Shown in pieces: positions 45,762 through 53,034 of a stretch of DNA of 64,000 bases. The stretch's first letter is position 1. Every line of letters starts with the position of its first letter. The notes under the pieces were generated by a model that searched no databases, was not told the DNA's origin, and worked only from the letters and a program-made list of their open reading frames with translations. The translations under genes were made by a program, and so were the position numbers. This stretch comes from an uncultured Tateyamaria sp. (GTDB taxonomy: Bacteria; Pseudomonadota; Alphaproteobacteria; Rhodobacterales; Rhodobacteraceae), in NCBI RefSeq assembly GCF_947503705.1, contig NZ_CANNES010000010.1, positions 62,001-126,000 of the forward strand. The letters run 5' to 3'.

Positions 45762-46835
45762 CTAGTCTTCATCATTGTCGGCGATCAGCATCAGTTCGCC
45801 CGCCGCCTCCATCTGCCGGATCGTAGCGACGACAGTGCCCATGGCGGTGTCGGTTTCGGCGGCGTTGGGCTTGTCCATCTCCTGAATGGTTTCGCGCATC
45901 TGGTCGGCCAGACGGGCCGACATGTTATCGAGCAGGTGGTCAGCGCTGGCCTGCAAATTCATGGCGGGCGCCCCGGCAAGGGCGATCATCAGCGCGTCCT
46001 GATCCATTTCGCGCAAGATCCGAGGTACGTCGCGCGGCGCGATCCGTGCGGGGATATTGGCAAAGGTAAAGATCGCCTTGCGGACCTCATTCGCGAACCC
46101 CTCATCCGTTTCGTCAAGCCCTGCAAGCATGTCCTCGCGGGTGATGGAGGTGGTGGAATTGAGAATCGCACCCACCCGTTGCACTGGCCCATCGTTGAAG
46201 GCCCGCACAGGACGCGCATCCAGCTGGCTGGCCAGCGACAATCCGATCCGATCCACGGCTTCGGGCGTCACGGCCCCGGTCAGCGACACCGCATAGGTGA
46301 TCTGCCGGGCGCGGGGGCCGGGTAACTTGCCCAGCAGTTCAGCGGCCTTGCTGACATCGAGTTTGGACAGCATGACGGCGGCGATTTCGACGCTTTCCTC
46401 CTCAAGAATAGGGAGCAGCAGTTCGGGGCCCATATCGCGGATGCGTTTCCAGGGGTCGCCTGCCTCGCGCACGCCGGCCTCTTTGCGCAGGCGGGCGGCG
46501 GTTTGCGGGCTGATCCGCCCATCCAGCGCATTAAGTGCGCCCGCCATGCCGCCGAGAAAGGACAAACCGATGCTTTCCACCTCGCTGGCGAATTCCTCGG
46601 CCACTTGTTTGAGCGTATCACGGTCAACCAGCCGCATCTGGCCCATGGCCTTGGTGAGGTGTGCCTGCAACTCTTCCGGCAGGTCCTCAAGCGGGATGTC
46701 AGCGCCCTCGTTCAGCAAAAGCCGCACGACGATGGCGGCCTTTGCCCGGCGGCTGAGCGCGCCGGAGGCCAGCGTAAGACCGCCGCCCGATCGCGTGACA
46801 GCGGGGGCGGCGGAAATGGGAACCAATTCGGTCAT
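45762..46835 (-). CDS. fliG: FliG-like flagellar motor switch protein
   Basis: A 357-residue protein with the layout of FliG: an N-terminal helical domain (SRRAKAAIVVRLLLNEGADI), a middle ARM-like domain (EIAAVMLSKLDVSKAAELLGKLP) and a C-terminal domain (AIFTFANIPARIAPRDVPRI, LREMDQDALMIALAGAPAMN, NMSARLADQMRETIQEM, AAGELMLI). FliG forms the torque ring of the flagellar C-ring and contacts the stator. The FliG EHPQ motif is absent. No other flagellar gene is near, which is unusual. ATG 46835 is chosen because GAGG lies 8 bases upstream; two further upstream ATGs are possible. Confidence 0.8.
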   Translation of the reverse strand: MTELVPISAAPAVTRSGGGLTLASGALSRRAKAAIVVRLLLNEGADIPLEDLPEELQAHLTKAMGQMRLVDRDTLKQVAEEFASEVESIGLSFLGGMAGALNALDGRISPQTAARLRKEAGVREAGDPWKRIRDMGPELLLPILEEESVEIAAVMLSKLDVSKAAELLGKLPGPRARQITYAVSLTGAVTPEAVDRIGLSLASQLDARPVRAFNDGPVQRVGAILNSTTSITREDMLAGLDETDEGFANEVRKAIFTFANIPARIAPRDVPRILREMDQDALMIALAGAPAMNLQASADHLLDNMSARLADQMRETIQEMDKPNAAETDTAMGTVVATIRQMEAAGELMLIADNDED

Positions 46836-46920
46836 GACCTGCCTCAAGAACGGATACGGCTCGTTCATGGCAGGCAAAGGTTGAGAAACCCTCAACCCCT
46901 GGTCTGTTTAGCGAGTGGGC

Positions 46921-47520
46921 TTAGTAATTATAGGTCGTGCCCGTCTCGATGGCGGAGCGCAGCGACGCTTCGGCCCAGGTGCCTGCACCGCCCCGCGCTT
47001 GGATCTCGCGCAGTTGCATCATTGCCGCGACTTTGTCACCGGCCGCCACCATGCCCTGAGCCATGTAGGACCGGGCCAGGATGTTGTCGGGGTTCGCGTC
47101 GATGGCCTGTTGGTAATACATGTTGGCCAGGGTCAGGTTGCCCAGTTTGCGCGCGGTAAAGCCGCGATAGGTCAGCACACGGTCAGAGGCCTGATCCGGC
47201 ATGTTGTCCAATACCTGGGTCGCCTCGTCATAGCGCCCTGCATAGGCCAGTTCGCGCACCGCATCATAAAGCGTGTCTTCGTCCAGATGCGAAGTTTTGT
47301 CGGGGCGGACGCATTTCTGCAGGTCCACGTCCCACACGCCATTCACCTTTTCGGAAAAGCGAACGTATTTCTTGGTCTCGGGATCCCACTGGCGGGCCTT
47401 GAAACAGTTGGCTGTGGTTTTGGTTGCGGCGGGCTTGTCTTCGCTGCCGGCGGCAAAACCGATCGTGGGCAGAGCCAGAGGCAATGTCAGGGCTGCGGTG
47501 ATGGCGAGTGTCTTGAGCAT
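46921..47520 (-). CDS. Secreted TPR-like protein
   Basis: A 199-residue protein with a signal peptide (MLKTLAITAALTLPLALPTIGFA), a short Cys-containing segment (NCFKARQWDPETKKYVRF and VWDVDLQKCVRPDK) and a helical TPR-like domain (LYDAVRELAYAGRYDEATQV, LTYRGFTARKLGNLTLANMY, ARSYMAQGMVAAGDKVAAMM). It probably acts in the periplasm as a protein-interaction module. The Cys-x-Trp/Tyr-Asp-KxCV pattern recurs in the next small gene. Function unknown. Confidence 0.78.
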   Translation of the reverse strand: MLKTLAITAALTLPLALPTIGFAAGSEDKPAATKTTANCFKARQWDPETKKYVRFSEKVNGVWDVDLQKCVRPDKTSHLDEDTLYDAVRELAYAGRYDEATQVLDNMPDQASDRVLTYRGFTARKLGNLTLANMYYQQAIDANPDNILARSYMAQGMVAAGDKVAAMMQLREIQARGGAGTWAEASLRSAIETGTTYNY

Positions 47521-47609
47521 ATTTTCGTCTCCGGTTGGACGCGTCGGGTTGATGATATGAGAGTAACCCGGCGCGTCCGAATTTTATGCGATCACGAAAC
47601 TGTGATTTT

Positions 47610-47774
47610 TCAGCTGGTCGTCGGCACACAGGCTTTGGAGGCCGCGTCATAGCTGGTGCCCGCCGCACAGGACATCGCCTGCTGGTCCTTGTTGCCATAA
47701 TTGCAGCCCATGGCCAAGCTGAGGGTGGGGGCGAGGGTGAGGGCCAGCGCCACGGCAAGTGTCTTGGTCGTCAT
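47610..47774 (-). CDS. Small secreted cysteine-containing peptide
   Basis: A 54-residue protein: signal peptide (MTTKTLAVALALTLAPTLSLA) and a 33-residue mature part with three Cys (MGCNYGNKDQQAMSCAAGTS, then SKACVPTTS). A GAAGGAGA ribosome-binding site lies at good distance before ATG 47774; the longer open frame upstream is not supported. The YD-x4-KACV ending resembles the segment in the neighbouring TPR protein and chitin-binding-like knots. Function unknown. It lies just after purB on the same strand. Confidence 0.65.
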   Translation of the reverse strand: MTTKTLAVALALTLAPTLSLAMGCNYGNKDQQAMSCAAGTSYDAASKACVPTTS

Positions 47775-47942
47775 CAGTCGTCTCCTTCGTGTTGGATGAC
47801 ATGAAGGTAGATCAATCCGGGCGCGGGGCAAAACAAATTCCGCCCGGCCCGCGACGTGCGGCGCAGGCGCGCCCAAGGTGTGCGCAGGGCGCGCCCGTGA
47901 TCTGGCCGCCATAAGGTGGCAGTGAACTTTGCCCCGATCCGA

Positions 47943-49250
47943 TCAATCCTCTTGGAACACCCGGGCAAAGATCGTGTCGACGTGCTTGGTGTGATAGCCA
48001 AGATCGAACTTTTCCTCGATCTCTTCGGGGCTGAGGGCCGCGACAACGTCGGCATCGGCCAGCAGCTCTTCTTTGAAGTCCGTGCGATGCTCCCAGACCT
48101 TGAGTGCGTTGCGCTGCACGAATGTATAGGCGTCCTCGCGGCTGACACCGGCCTGGGTCAGGGCCAAAAGCACCCGCTGGCTCATCACCAGACCGGGGAA
48201 CTTGTTCATGTTGTCCATCATGTTGTCGGGAAAGATCAGCATCTTGTCGATCACGCCGGTAAGGCGGGACAGCGCAAAATCGAGGGTGATGGTGGCGTCG
48301 GGGCCAAGCATCCGCTCGACCGAGGAATGCGAAATGTCGCGTTCATGCCAGAGCGCTACATTCTCCATCGCGGGGATCACGGCAGAGCGGACCATGCGGG
48401 CCAGGCCCGTCAGGTTTTCGGTCAGCACGGGGTTTTTCTTGTGGGGCATCGCGCTTGAGCCTTTCTGGCCCATGGAGAAGAACTCCGCCCCCTCAAGCAC
48501 TTCGGTGCGCTGCATGTGACGGATTTCGGTGGCGATGTTTTCGATGCTGCTGGCCACAACGCCCAGGGTCGCGAAAAAGGCCGCGTGGCGGTCGCGGGGG
48601 ATCACTTGAGTGCTGATAGGCTCGGGCACGAGGCCCAGCTTGTCGCAGACATGTTCCTCCACCGCAGGGTCGATATTGGCGAACGTGCCGACCGCGCCGC
48701 TGATGGCACCCGTGGCAATCTCGGCGCGGGCATCGCGGACGCGGCTGAGGTTCCGGTCCATTTCGGCATAGAACCGGGCAAAAGTCAGGCCCATCGTCGT
48801 TGGCTCGGCGTGGATGCCATGGCTGCGGCCGATGCGAACGGTGTGCTTGTGCTCCATCGCGCGGCGTTTGAGGGCGGCAAGCAGCCCCTGGATATCGGTG
48901 ATCAAGAGGTCCGCCGCGCGAGTCAGTTGGACGTTGAAACAGGTGTCGAGCACATCCGAAGACGTCATGCCCTGGTGGACAAAGCGGGCCTCGTCGCTGC
49001 CCACATGTTCGGCCAGATGGGTGAGAAAGGCGATGACGTCATGTTTGGTTACCGCCTCGATCTCGTCGATGCGGGCCACGTCGAATTCCACGTCCTTGGC
49101 CTTCCACACAGCCTCGGCGTTTTCGCGGGGGATCACGCCCAGATCGGCCATGGCGTCGCAGGCATGGGCCTCGATCTCGTACCAGATCTTGAATTTCGTG
49201 GCAGGTTCCCAGATGGCAACCATGTCAGGGCGGGAATAGCGTGGGATCAT
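47943..49250 (-). CDS. purB: Adenylosuccinate lyase
   Basis: Purine-biosynthesis lyase acting on SAICAR and adenylosuccinate. 435 residues, normal for the alphaproteobacterial form. Blocks: MIPRYSRPDMVAIWEPATKF (start), KHDVIAFLTHLAEHVG, FVHQGMTSSDVLDTCFNVQL with the catalytic His, GRSHGIHAEPTTMGL, and the fumarase-superfamily signature GSSAMPHKKNPVLTENL. ATG 49250 is chosen because the protein then has the usual start and length with AAGG upstream; ATG 49301 adds 17 residues. A divergent secreted-protein gene starts 99 bases upstream. Confidence 0.95.
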   Translation of the reverse strand: MIPRYSRPDMVAIWEPATKFKIWYEIEAHACDAMADLGVIPRENAEAVWKAKDVEFDVARIDEIEAVTKHDVIAFLTHLAEHVGSDEARFVHQGMTSSDVLDTCFNVQLTRAADLLITDIQGLLAALKRRAMEHKHTVRIGRSHGIHAEPTTMGLTFARFYAEMDRNLSRVRDARAEIATGAISGAVGTFANIDPAVEEHVCDKLGLVPEPISTQVIPRDRHAAFFATLGVVASSIENIATEIRHMQRTEVLEGAEFFSMGQKGSSAMPHKKNPVLTENLTGLARMVRSAVIPAMENVALWHERDISHSSVERMLGPDATITLDFALSRLTGVIDKMLIFPDNMMDNMNKFPGLVMSQRVLLALTQAGVSREDAYTFVQRNALKVWEHRTDFKEELLADADVVAALSPEEIEEKFDLGYHTKHVDTIFARVFQED

Positions 49251-49349
49251 GGCGGGCACCTTTTCCGTGTTGTGCGAAATATGGACTGTTGGAATTTTCA
49301 TCGCGCTCTTAGACTGCGTGCGATCCCGCGACAAGGTGAAGGCCCGGAT

Positions 49350-49691
49350 ATGAGACGCTTTGTGACACGCTTTGCCCTGATGACTGCCGTTTTGGCGGGC
49401 CCTTCGGCGGCTGAGGACTGGAGTGTGATGGACGGCGCAGAGATCCGCGCCGCCCTTGAAGGGCGCACATTGCAATATGCCAACGCGTGGCAGGAGTTCC
49501 GGACCTCGGGTCGGACACTCTATAATGCAGGGCAGGACAGTTGGGGATATTGGCGGGTGCAGGGGGATCAATATTGCAGCCAATGGCCGCCTTCTGACCT
49601 GTGGGCTTGTTACGCTATGGATCGGCGGGGCGATGTGCTGCGCTTTGTGGGCGAACGGGATGACATCACCGAAGCGGTCTATGCCGACTGA
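49350..49691 (+). CDS. Small secreted protein of unknown function
   Basis: A 113-residue protein with a signal peptide (RRFVTRFALMTAVLAGPSAA) and a mature part with two Cys (DQYCSQWPPSDLWACYAMDR) and many aromatic residues. It contains ALEGRTLQYANAWQEFRTSG and GYWRVQGDQYC, a pattern seen in small periplasmic proteins of this group, but no named family is recognised. The long frame upstream is antisense to purB. It overlaps the DUF6314 gene by 11 bases. Confidence 0.75.
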   Translation: MRRFVTRFALMTAVLAGPSAAEDWSVMDGAEIRAALEGRTLQYANAWQEFRTSGRTLYNAGQDSWGYWRVQGDQYCSQWPPSDLWACYAMDRRGDVLRFVGERDDITEAVYAD

Positions 49692-50097
49692 AATGCGGGT
49701 TCTGGCGGAGTTCGAAGGTGTCTGGCGCATCGCGCGCGAGATCGTTCCGGATCGTGGACCGCCTGCGCATTTCGAGGGGCAAGGGGTGTGGGCGCCCGCG
49801 GCGGGTGGCCTGGACTATGCCGAGCGCGGGATGCTGAACATGGCTGGCGCTGCGCCGATGGTGGCCGAGCGGCGCTATTTCTGGGGGAATGACCTGTCTG
49901 TTTACTTCGACGACGGGCGATTTTTTCACAAAGTCCCCGCGGCAGGGGGGGAGGCCGCCCATTGGTGCGATCCCGATCAGTATCACGTGCGATATGATTT
50001 CGGTGCGTGGCCCCGCTTTGACGTGATCTGGCGGGTTGTGGGGCCGCGCAAATCCTATCGGATGACCAGCCGGTTCAGCCGCTTGGAAGAGCCGTGA
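49681..50097 (+). CDS. DUF6314 family protein
   Basis: A 138-residue protein with lipocalin-like beta character: LAEFEGVWRIAREIVPDRGP at the start, GGLDYAERGMLNMAGAAPMV, YFWGNDLSVYFDDGRFFHKV and HWCDPDQYHVRYDFGAWPRF. This matches the DUF6314 family, common in Rhodobacteraceae. ATG 49681 overlaps the previous gene; ATG 49693 is possible. Function is unknown; a ligand-binding barrel is inferred. Its 3' end overlaps the convergent DUF6455 gene by 23 bases. Confidence 0.78.
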   Translation: MPTEMRVLAEFEGVWRIAREIVPDRGPPAHFEGQGVWAPAAGGLDYAERGMLNMAGAAPMVAERRYFWGNDLSVYFDDGRFFHKVPAAGGEAAHWCDPDQYHVRYDFGAWPRFDVIWRVVGPRKSYRMTSRFSRLEEP

Positions 50098-50332
50098 GGG
50101 CGTCGGCGTTCGGGCAATAGGCCGGGGGGCTGTCCAGATGCAGCGCGGTGGCTTGCAAGGCGGCGCAACCGCGCTGGTCGGGGCAGGCGGCGCAGCGATA
50201 GACCATGTTGCGGATCTTGCGGGCCTGGGCAAGGCTGGGTACTTCGTTCGGGGCCAGGACGACCTTGCCCATCCGGCCCATCAGACCGGTCATCAGATCA
50301 GCGCTGCGCGCCAGGTTCGAGGTAAGGGGCAT
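50075..50332 (-). CDS. DUF6455 small cysteine protein
   Basis: An 85-residue soluble protein with the DUF6455 pattern: RSADLMTGLMGRMGKV, then YRCAACPDQRGCAALQATA and YCPNADALTAL. Four Cys (C-x2-C-x5-C and a later YC-P-N) could bind a metal or Fe-S cluster. Upstream lies a perfect FNR-type box (50391-50404) at a distance suitable for activation, suggesting response to low oxygen. ATG 50332 sets a normal length; the frame upstream crosses the promoter region. Its stop lies inside the DUF6314 gene. Confidence 0.75.
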   Translation of the reverse strand: MPLTSNLARSADLMTGLMGRMGKVVLAPNEVPSLAQARKIRNMVYRCAACPDQRGCAALQATALHLDSPPAYCPNADALTALPSG

Positions 50333-50390
50333 GGGGCGGGACCTTTCGTTGATTTGGCAAAGCAATATCCTCGGGGCCGGGCCTGTGTCC

Positions 50391-50404
50391 TTGATGTATA
50401 TCAA
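50391..50404. promoter_or_regulatory. Perfect FNR/FnrL-type box between DUF6455 and bioY
   Basis: TTGATGTATATCAA is an exact TTGAT-N4-ATCAA palindrome, the consensus for FNR/FnrL/Dnr regulators. Its near edge lies 59 bases from the DUF6455 ATG and 78 bases from the bioY ATG, so with class II placement (centre near -41.5) leaders of about 24 and 42 bases would result. It could serve either gene. Confidence 0.65.
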
Positions 50405-50481
50405 GCGGCTTTGCACTTGCAGAAAGCGGGGGGGATTGGCACAACTGCGCCAATCCTTTTGATGCAAACATGTGAGGCCCT

Positions 50482-51081
50482 ATGCAAACGACGTGGAATA
50501 ACAACGTACTGAGTGACGTAATTGGCGCAAACGAAGGGGCCGCGTTGCGGGCCAAGCAAGCGGTTCTGGTGGTTGCGGGTGTCCTGCTTCTTGCAGTTGC
50601 AGCAAAAATCAAGGTGCCGATGTGGCCTGTTCCGATCACCATGGGCACTTTTGCGGTTCTGACCATCGGTGCCGCATATGGCGCGCGTTTGGGGCTGGTG
50701 ACGATCATTGGCTATATGCTGGTGGGCGCCCTGGGTTTTGACGTCTTTGCAGGCTCCTCTGCCGAGGCGGCGGGCCTGACCTACATGATGGGCGGCACCG
50801 GCGGCTATCTGGTGGGCTATGTGCTGGCCACGGTCGCGCTGGGTGCGCTGGCGCAGCGCGGCTGGGACCGGTCGGTGCTGTGGATGGCGCTGGCGATGCT
50901 GATCGGCACGGTGCTGATCTATGTGCCGGGCCTTGCCTGGCTGGGCCAGCTTTATGGTTGGGACAAGCCGATCCTGGCCTGGGGTCTCACACCTTTTCTG
51001 ATCGGCGACGCAATCAAGCTGGCGCTGGCTGCCCTGGTTCTGCCTGCAGCCTGGAAACTGGTAGGCCGTGCGCGCGGCTGA
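50482..51081 (+). CDS. bioY: Biotin transporter BioY
   Basis: Substrate-binding membrane component (S unit) for biotin uptake, 199 residues with six helices. Motifs: AAKIKVPMWPVPITMGTFAV, YGARLGLVTIIGYMLVGALG with the BioY G-x-x-Y-x-x-G pattern, and TYMMGGTGGYLVGYVLATVA followed by a C-terminal FLIGDAIKLALAALVLPAAW. No bioM/bioN energising genes are adjacent, so BioY may work alone or with a shared ECF module. A GC-rich hairpin follows at 51102-51131. An FNR-type box lies upstream. Confidence 0.93.
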   Translation: MQTTWNNNVLSDVIGANEGAALRAKQAVLVVAGVLLLAVAAKIKVPMWPVPITMGTFAVLTIGAAYGARLGLVTIIGYMLVGALGFDVFAGSSAEAAGLTYMMGGTGGYLVGYVLATVALGALAQRGWDRSVLWMALAMLIGTVLIYVPGLAWLGQLYGWDKPILAWGLTPFLIGDAIKLALAALVLPAAWKLVGRARG

Positions 51082-51101
51082 TCCATCCTTGACCTGAATG
51101 A

Positions 51102-51131
51102 GAGGCGCGGACCCTTGCGGGCCCGCGCCTC
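51102..51131 (+). terminator. GC-rich hairpin after bioY
   Basis: GAGGCGCGG pairs with CCGCGCCTC, with an inner CCC/GGG stem and a TTGC loop. The following sequence (ATTCTATTCTT) is only moderately T-rich. Confidence 0.55.
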
Positions 51132-51186
51132 ATTCTATTCTTGGGACATGTTGCAAACCTGAGCCCGTGCAGCCTGATGGTCAGGC

Positions 51187-51213
51187 TTCATCGTTCCTGA
51201 AATACTCAAATCA
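51187..51213 (-). repeat. Short intergenic repeat element next to the OsmC-fusion stop
   Basis: TTCATCGTTCCTGAAATACT followed by CAAATCA matches the left arm at 40150 (TTCATTGTTCCGATAAATAT, then GCAAATC) at most positions. The minus-strand gene's stop codon sits at its edge, so the element marks the 3' end of that gene, as is expected of a dispersed post-stop repeat. Confidence 0.5.
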
Positions 51214-52440
51214 CGCCTCAGCCAGCGCCACATCCACCAGTTCCGTGATCACGGTGGAAGAGCGTTCGAGCGTCCGGTGTACCGGGCACTTGTCAGCAAT
51301 TTCGAGCAGGCGTTGCCGTTGGTCCGCGTCCAGTGTGCCCGTCAGGGTGATCCGCCGTTTCCATTCGTCGATCTTGTCGCCCACGCCGGTTTCGGCGTCT
51401 TGGGCGTGCACCTTGTTGTGGCTCACATCCACCGATACGTGATCCAGCGCCCATTCCTTGCGCCGCGCATACATGCGGATCGTCATCGAGGTGCAGGCTG
51501 CCAGCCCGGCGCTGAGCAGACCGTAGGGCGACAGCCCCTGGTTGGTGCCGCCATAGGCGCGCGGCTCATCCGCCAGGATGTGGTGCCGGGTGCCGTGGAT
51601 GATGTCCTGCAAGTAGCCGTTTGGGTCGGCCTCGGAGCTGCGCACGATCCCTTCGGGCGCGCCGATGGGCGGCGCGGGGGGCTTGAGTTCCAGATATTTG
51701 CGCGCCCAGGTCGCGATGATGTCGGCGGCGTATTCCGCGTGCTCGGCCCGGGTGACAAGGTGGTCGGCGTCGTCCAGCGTGACGAAGCTCTTGGGGTGTT
51801 TGGCCGCCAGAAAGATGTCACTGGCATTGTTGATGCTGACGATGGTGTCGCCGGGCGCGTGCAGCACCATGAGGGCGGCCTTAAGCTTGCTGATGACCGG
51901 TGAAAGCGCTTCGCTGGCGACGTCCTCGATGAATTGTTTGCCGATGCGGAAGGGGCGGCCACCAAGGCTGACCTCGGCCTCGCCTTTGGCAATGATTTCG
52001 GGCACTGCGTCAGCAAAGTTATGGGTGACGTGACCGGGGTCGAAAGGGGCACCGATGGTGGCCACGGCCTTGATCTGATCGAGGTTTGCCGTGGCCTTGA
52101 GCACTGCGGCCCCGCCCAGGGAATGGCCGATCATCAGGCTCGGGGCCATGTCCCGTTCATTGAGGTATTCGACGGCCTTTTCAAGGTCTTGCACGTTGGA
52201 AGTGAAGGATGTGTTTGCGAATTCGCCGTCGCTGTGCCCCAAGCCGGTAAAGTCAAAGCGCAGCACCGCGATGCCCAGCGTGGTCAGCCGGGCCGCAATC
52301 CGGCGGGCGGCGGGGATGTCCTTGCCACAGGTGAAGCAATGGGCAAAGACGGCCGTGGCCAGATGCGGCCCTTCGGGCAGGTCCAGACGGGCGTCGAGCG
52401 TGCTTGCGTGACCCGGAAAAGTGATGCGTTCGGTTGGCAT
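51211..52440 (-). CDS. Fused alpha/beta hydrolase and OsmC-family protein
   Basis: A 409-residue fusion. Residues 1-250 form an alpha/beta hydrolase: LRFDFTGLGHSDGEF, the nucleophile elbow LMIGHSLGGAAVLKA, the acid in LHAPGDTIVSINNA and the His in TLDDADHLVTRAEHAE. Residues about 270-409 form an OsmC/Ohr-type peroxiredoxin domain: YGGTNQGLSPYGLLSAGLAA with CTSMTIRMYA (first Cys), and DKCPVHRTLERSSTVITELV (second Cys). OsmC proteins reduce organic hydroperoxides through the two Cys. The fusion suggests ester or peroxy-ester detoxification, as inference. ATG 52440 follows the unrelated upstream frame. Confidence 0.9.
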   Translation of the reverse strand: MPTERITFPGHASTLDARLDLPEGPHLATAVFAHCFTCGKDIPAARRIAARLTTLGIAVLRFDFTGLGHSDGEFANTSFTSNVQDLEKAVEYLNERDMAPSLMIGHSLGGAAVLKATANLDQIKAVATIGAPFDPGHVTHNFADAVPEIIAKGEAEVSLGGRPFRIGKQFIEDVASEALSPVISKLKAALMVLHAPGDTIVSINNASDIFLAAKHPKSFVTLDDADHLVTRAEHAEYAADIIATWARKYLELKPPAPPIGAPEGIVRSSEADPNGYLQDIIHGTRHHILADEPRAYGGTNQGLSPYGLLSAGLAACTSMTIRMYARRKEWALDHVSVDVSHNKVHAQDAETGVGDKIDEWKRRITLTGTLDADQRQRLLEIADKCPVHRTLERSSTVITELVDVALAEA

Positions 52441-52720
52441 GATTTCGTCCCCTTGTTGCGACAAAGAATGGGGACGCATGCCCCGGCTGTGAAGGGGGTG
52501 TAGCATGGCTCACGACATGGTGTTGGTGCTTCGCATTTCATTACAAAGGCTGCCAGAGACTGACGGGCCGGGTTTTTTGCGTGGGACCGACAGGGACATG
52601 TGCGCGGGGCTGCCCGGGTGCGCTGGTCAAACGGTTAATTTTCCGCGCTTTGACGAGGGCTGCATTCACCAAGTCTTAACATCTGTTTGAAAGTATGAAC
52701 GGGGGCTTAAAGGACGGTAA

Positions 52721-53029
52721 ATGAAGTATGAATTTCGCATGTTTCTCTATGCGGTTTTGGTGGGCGGTGCGATTATTGGCGTGGTGTTTTCCTTTCCGTC
52801 ATTGACGACAGGTGGCGGGACGCTTTCGGCGGGAGTCAGTCAGGCGGAATTTGAGGCCGCCTTTGGTCAGGAGCTGGCCTATTGTCAGGCGCAGCCTGAT
52901 GCCGTTGATTGCCGCTGTTTTGCAAATATTTCGGGTTTGATCCTCGCTGATGCCGAGCCCCGTGTTCCGGGGGCCCGCTATGCCGACAAAGAGGAACTGG
53001 CGCGCGGACAGGCCGCGCGCAGCTGCTAG
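52721..53029 (+). CDS. Small membrane-anchored protein of unknown function
   Basis: A 102-residue protein with an N-terminal membrane segment (FLYAVLVGGAIIGVVFSFPS) and a short exported domain with three Cys near CQAQPDAVDCRCFANISGLI and one at the C-terminal SC. AAAGGA lies upstream of the ATG. No family is recognised. It ends 5 bases before the convergent dddP stop. Function unknown. Confidence 0.65.
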   Translation: MKYEFRMFLYAVLVGGAIIGVVFSFPSLTTGGGTLSAGVSQAEFEAAFGQELAYCQAQPDAVDCRCFANISGLILADAEPRVPGARYADKEELARGQAARSC

Positions 53030-53034
53030 CCTGC

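Noticed and set aside
48516-49349. N-terminal extension of the secreted 113-residue protein
   Set aside because: Antisense to purB; the real protein starts at a signal peptide at 49350.
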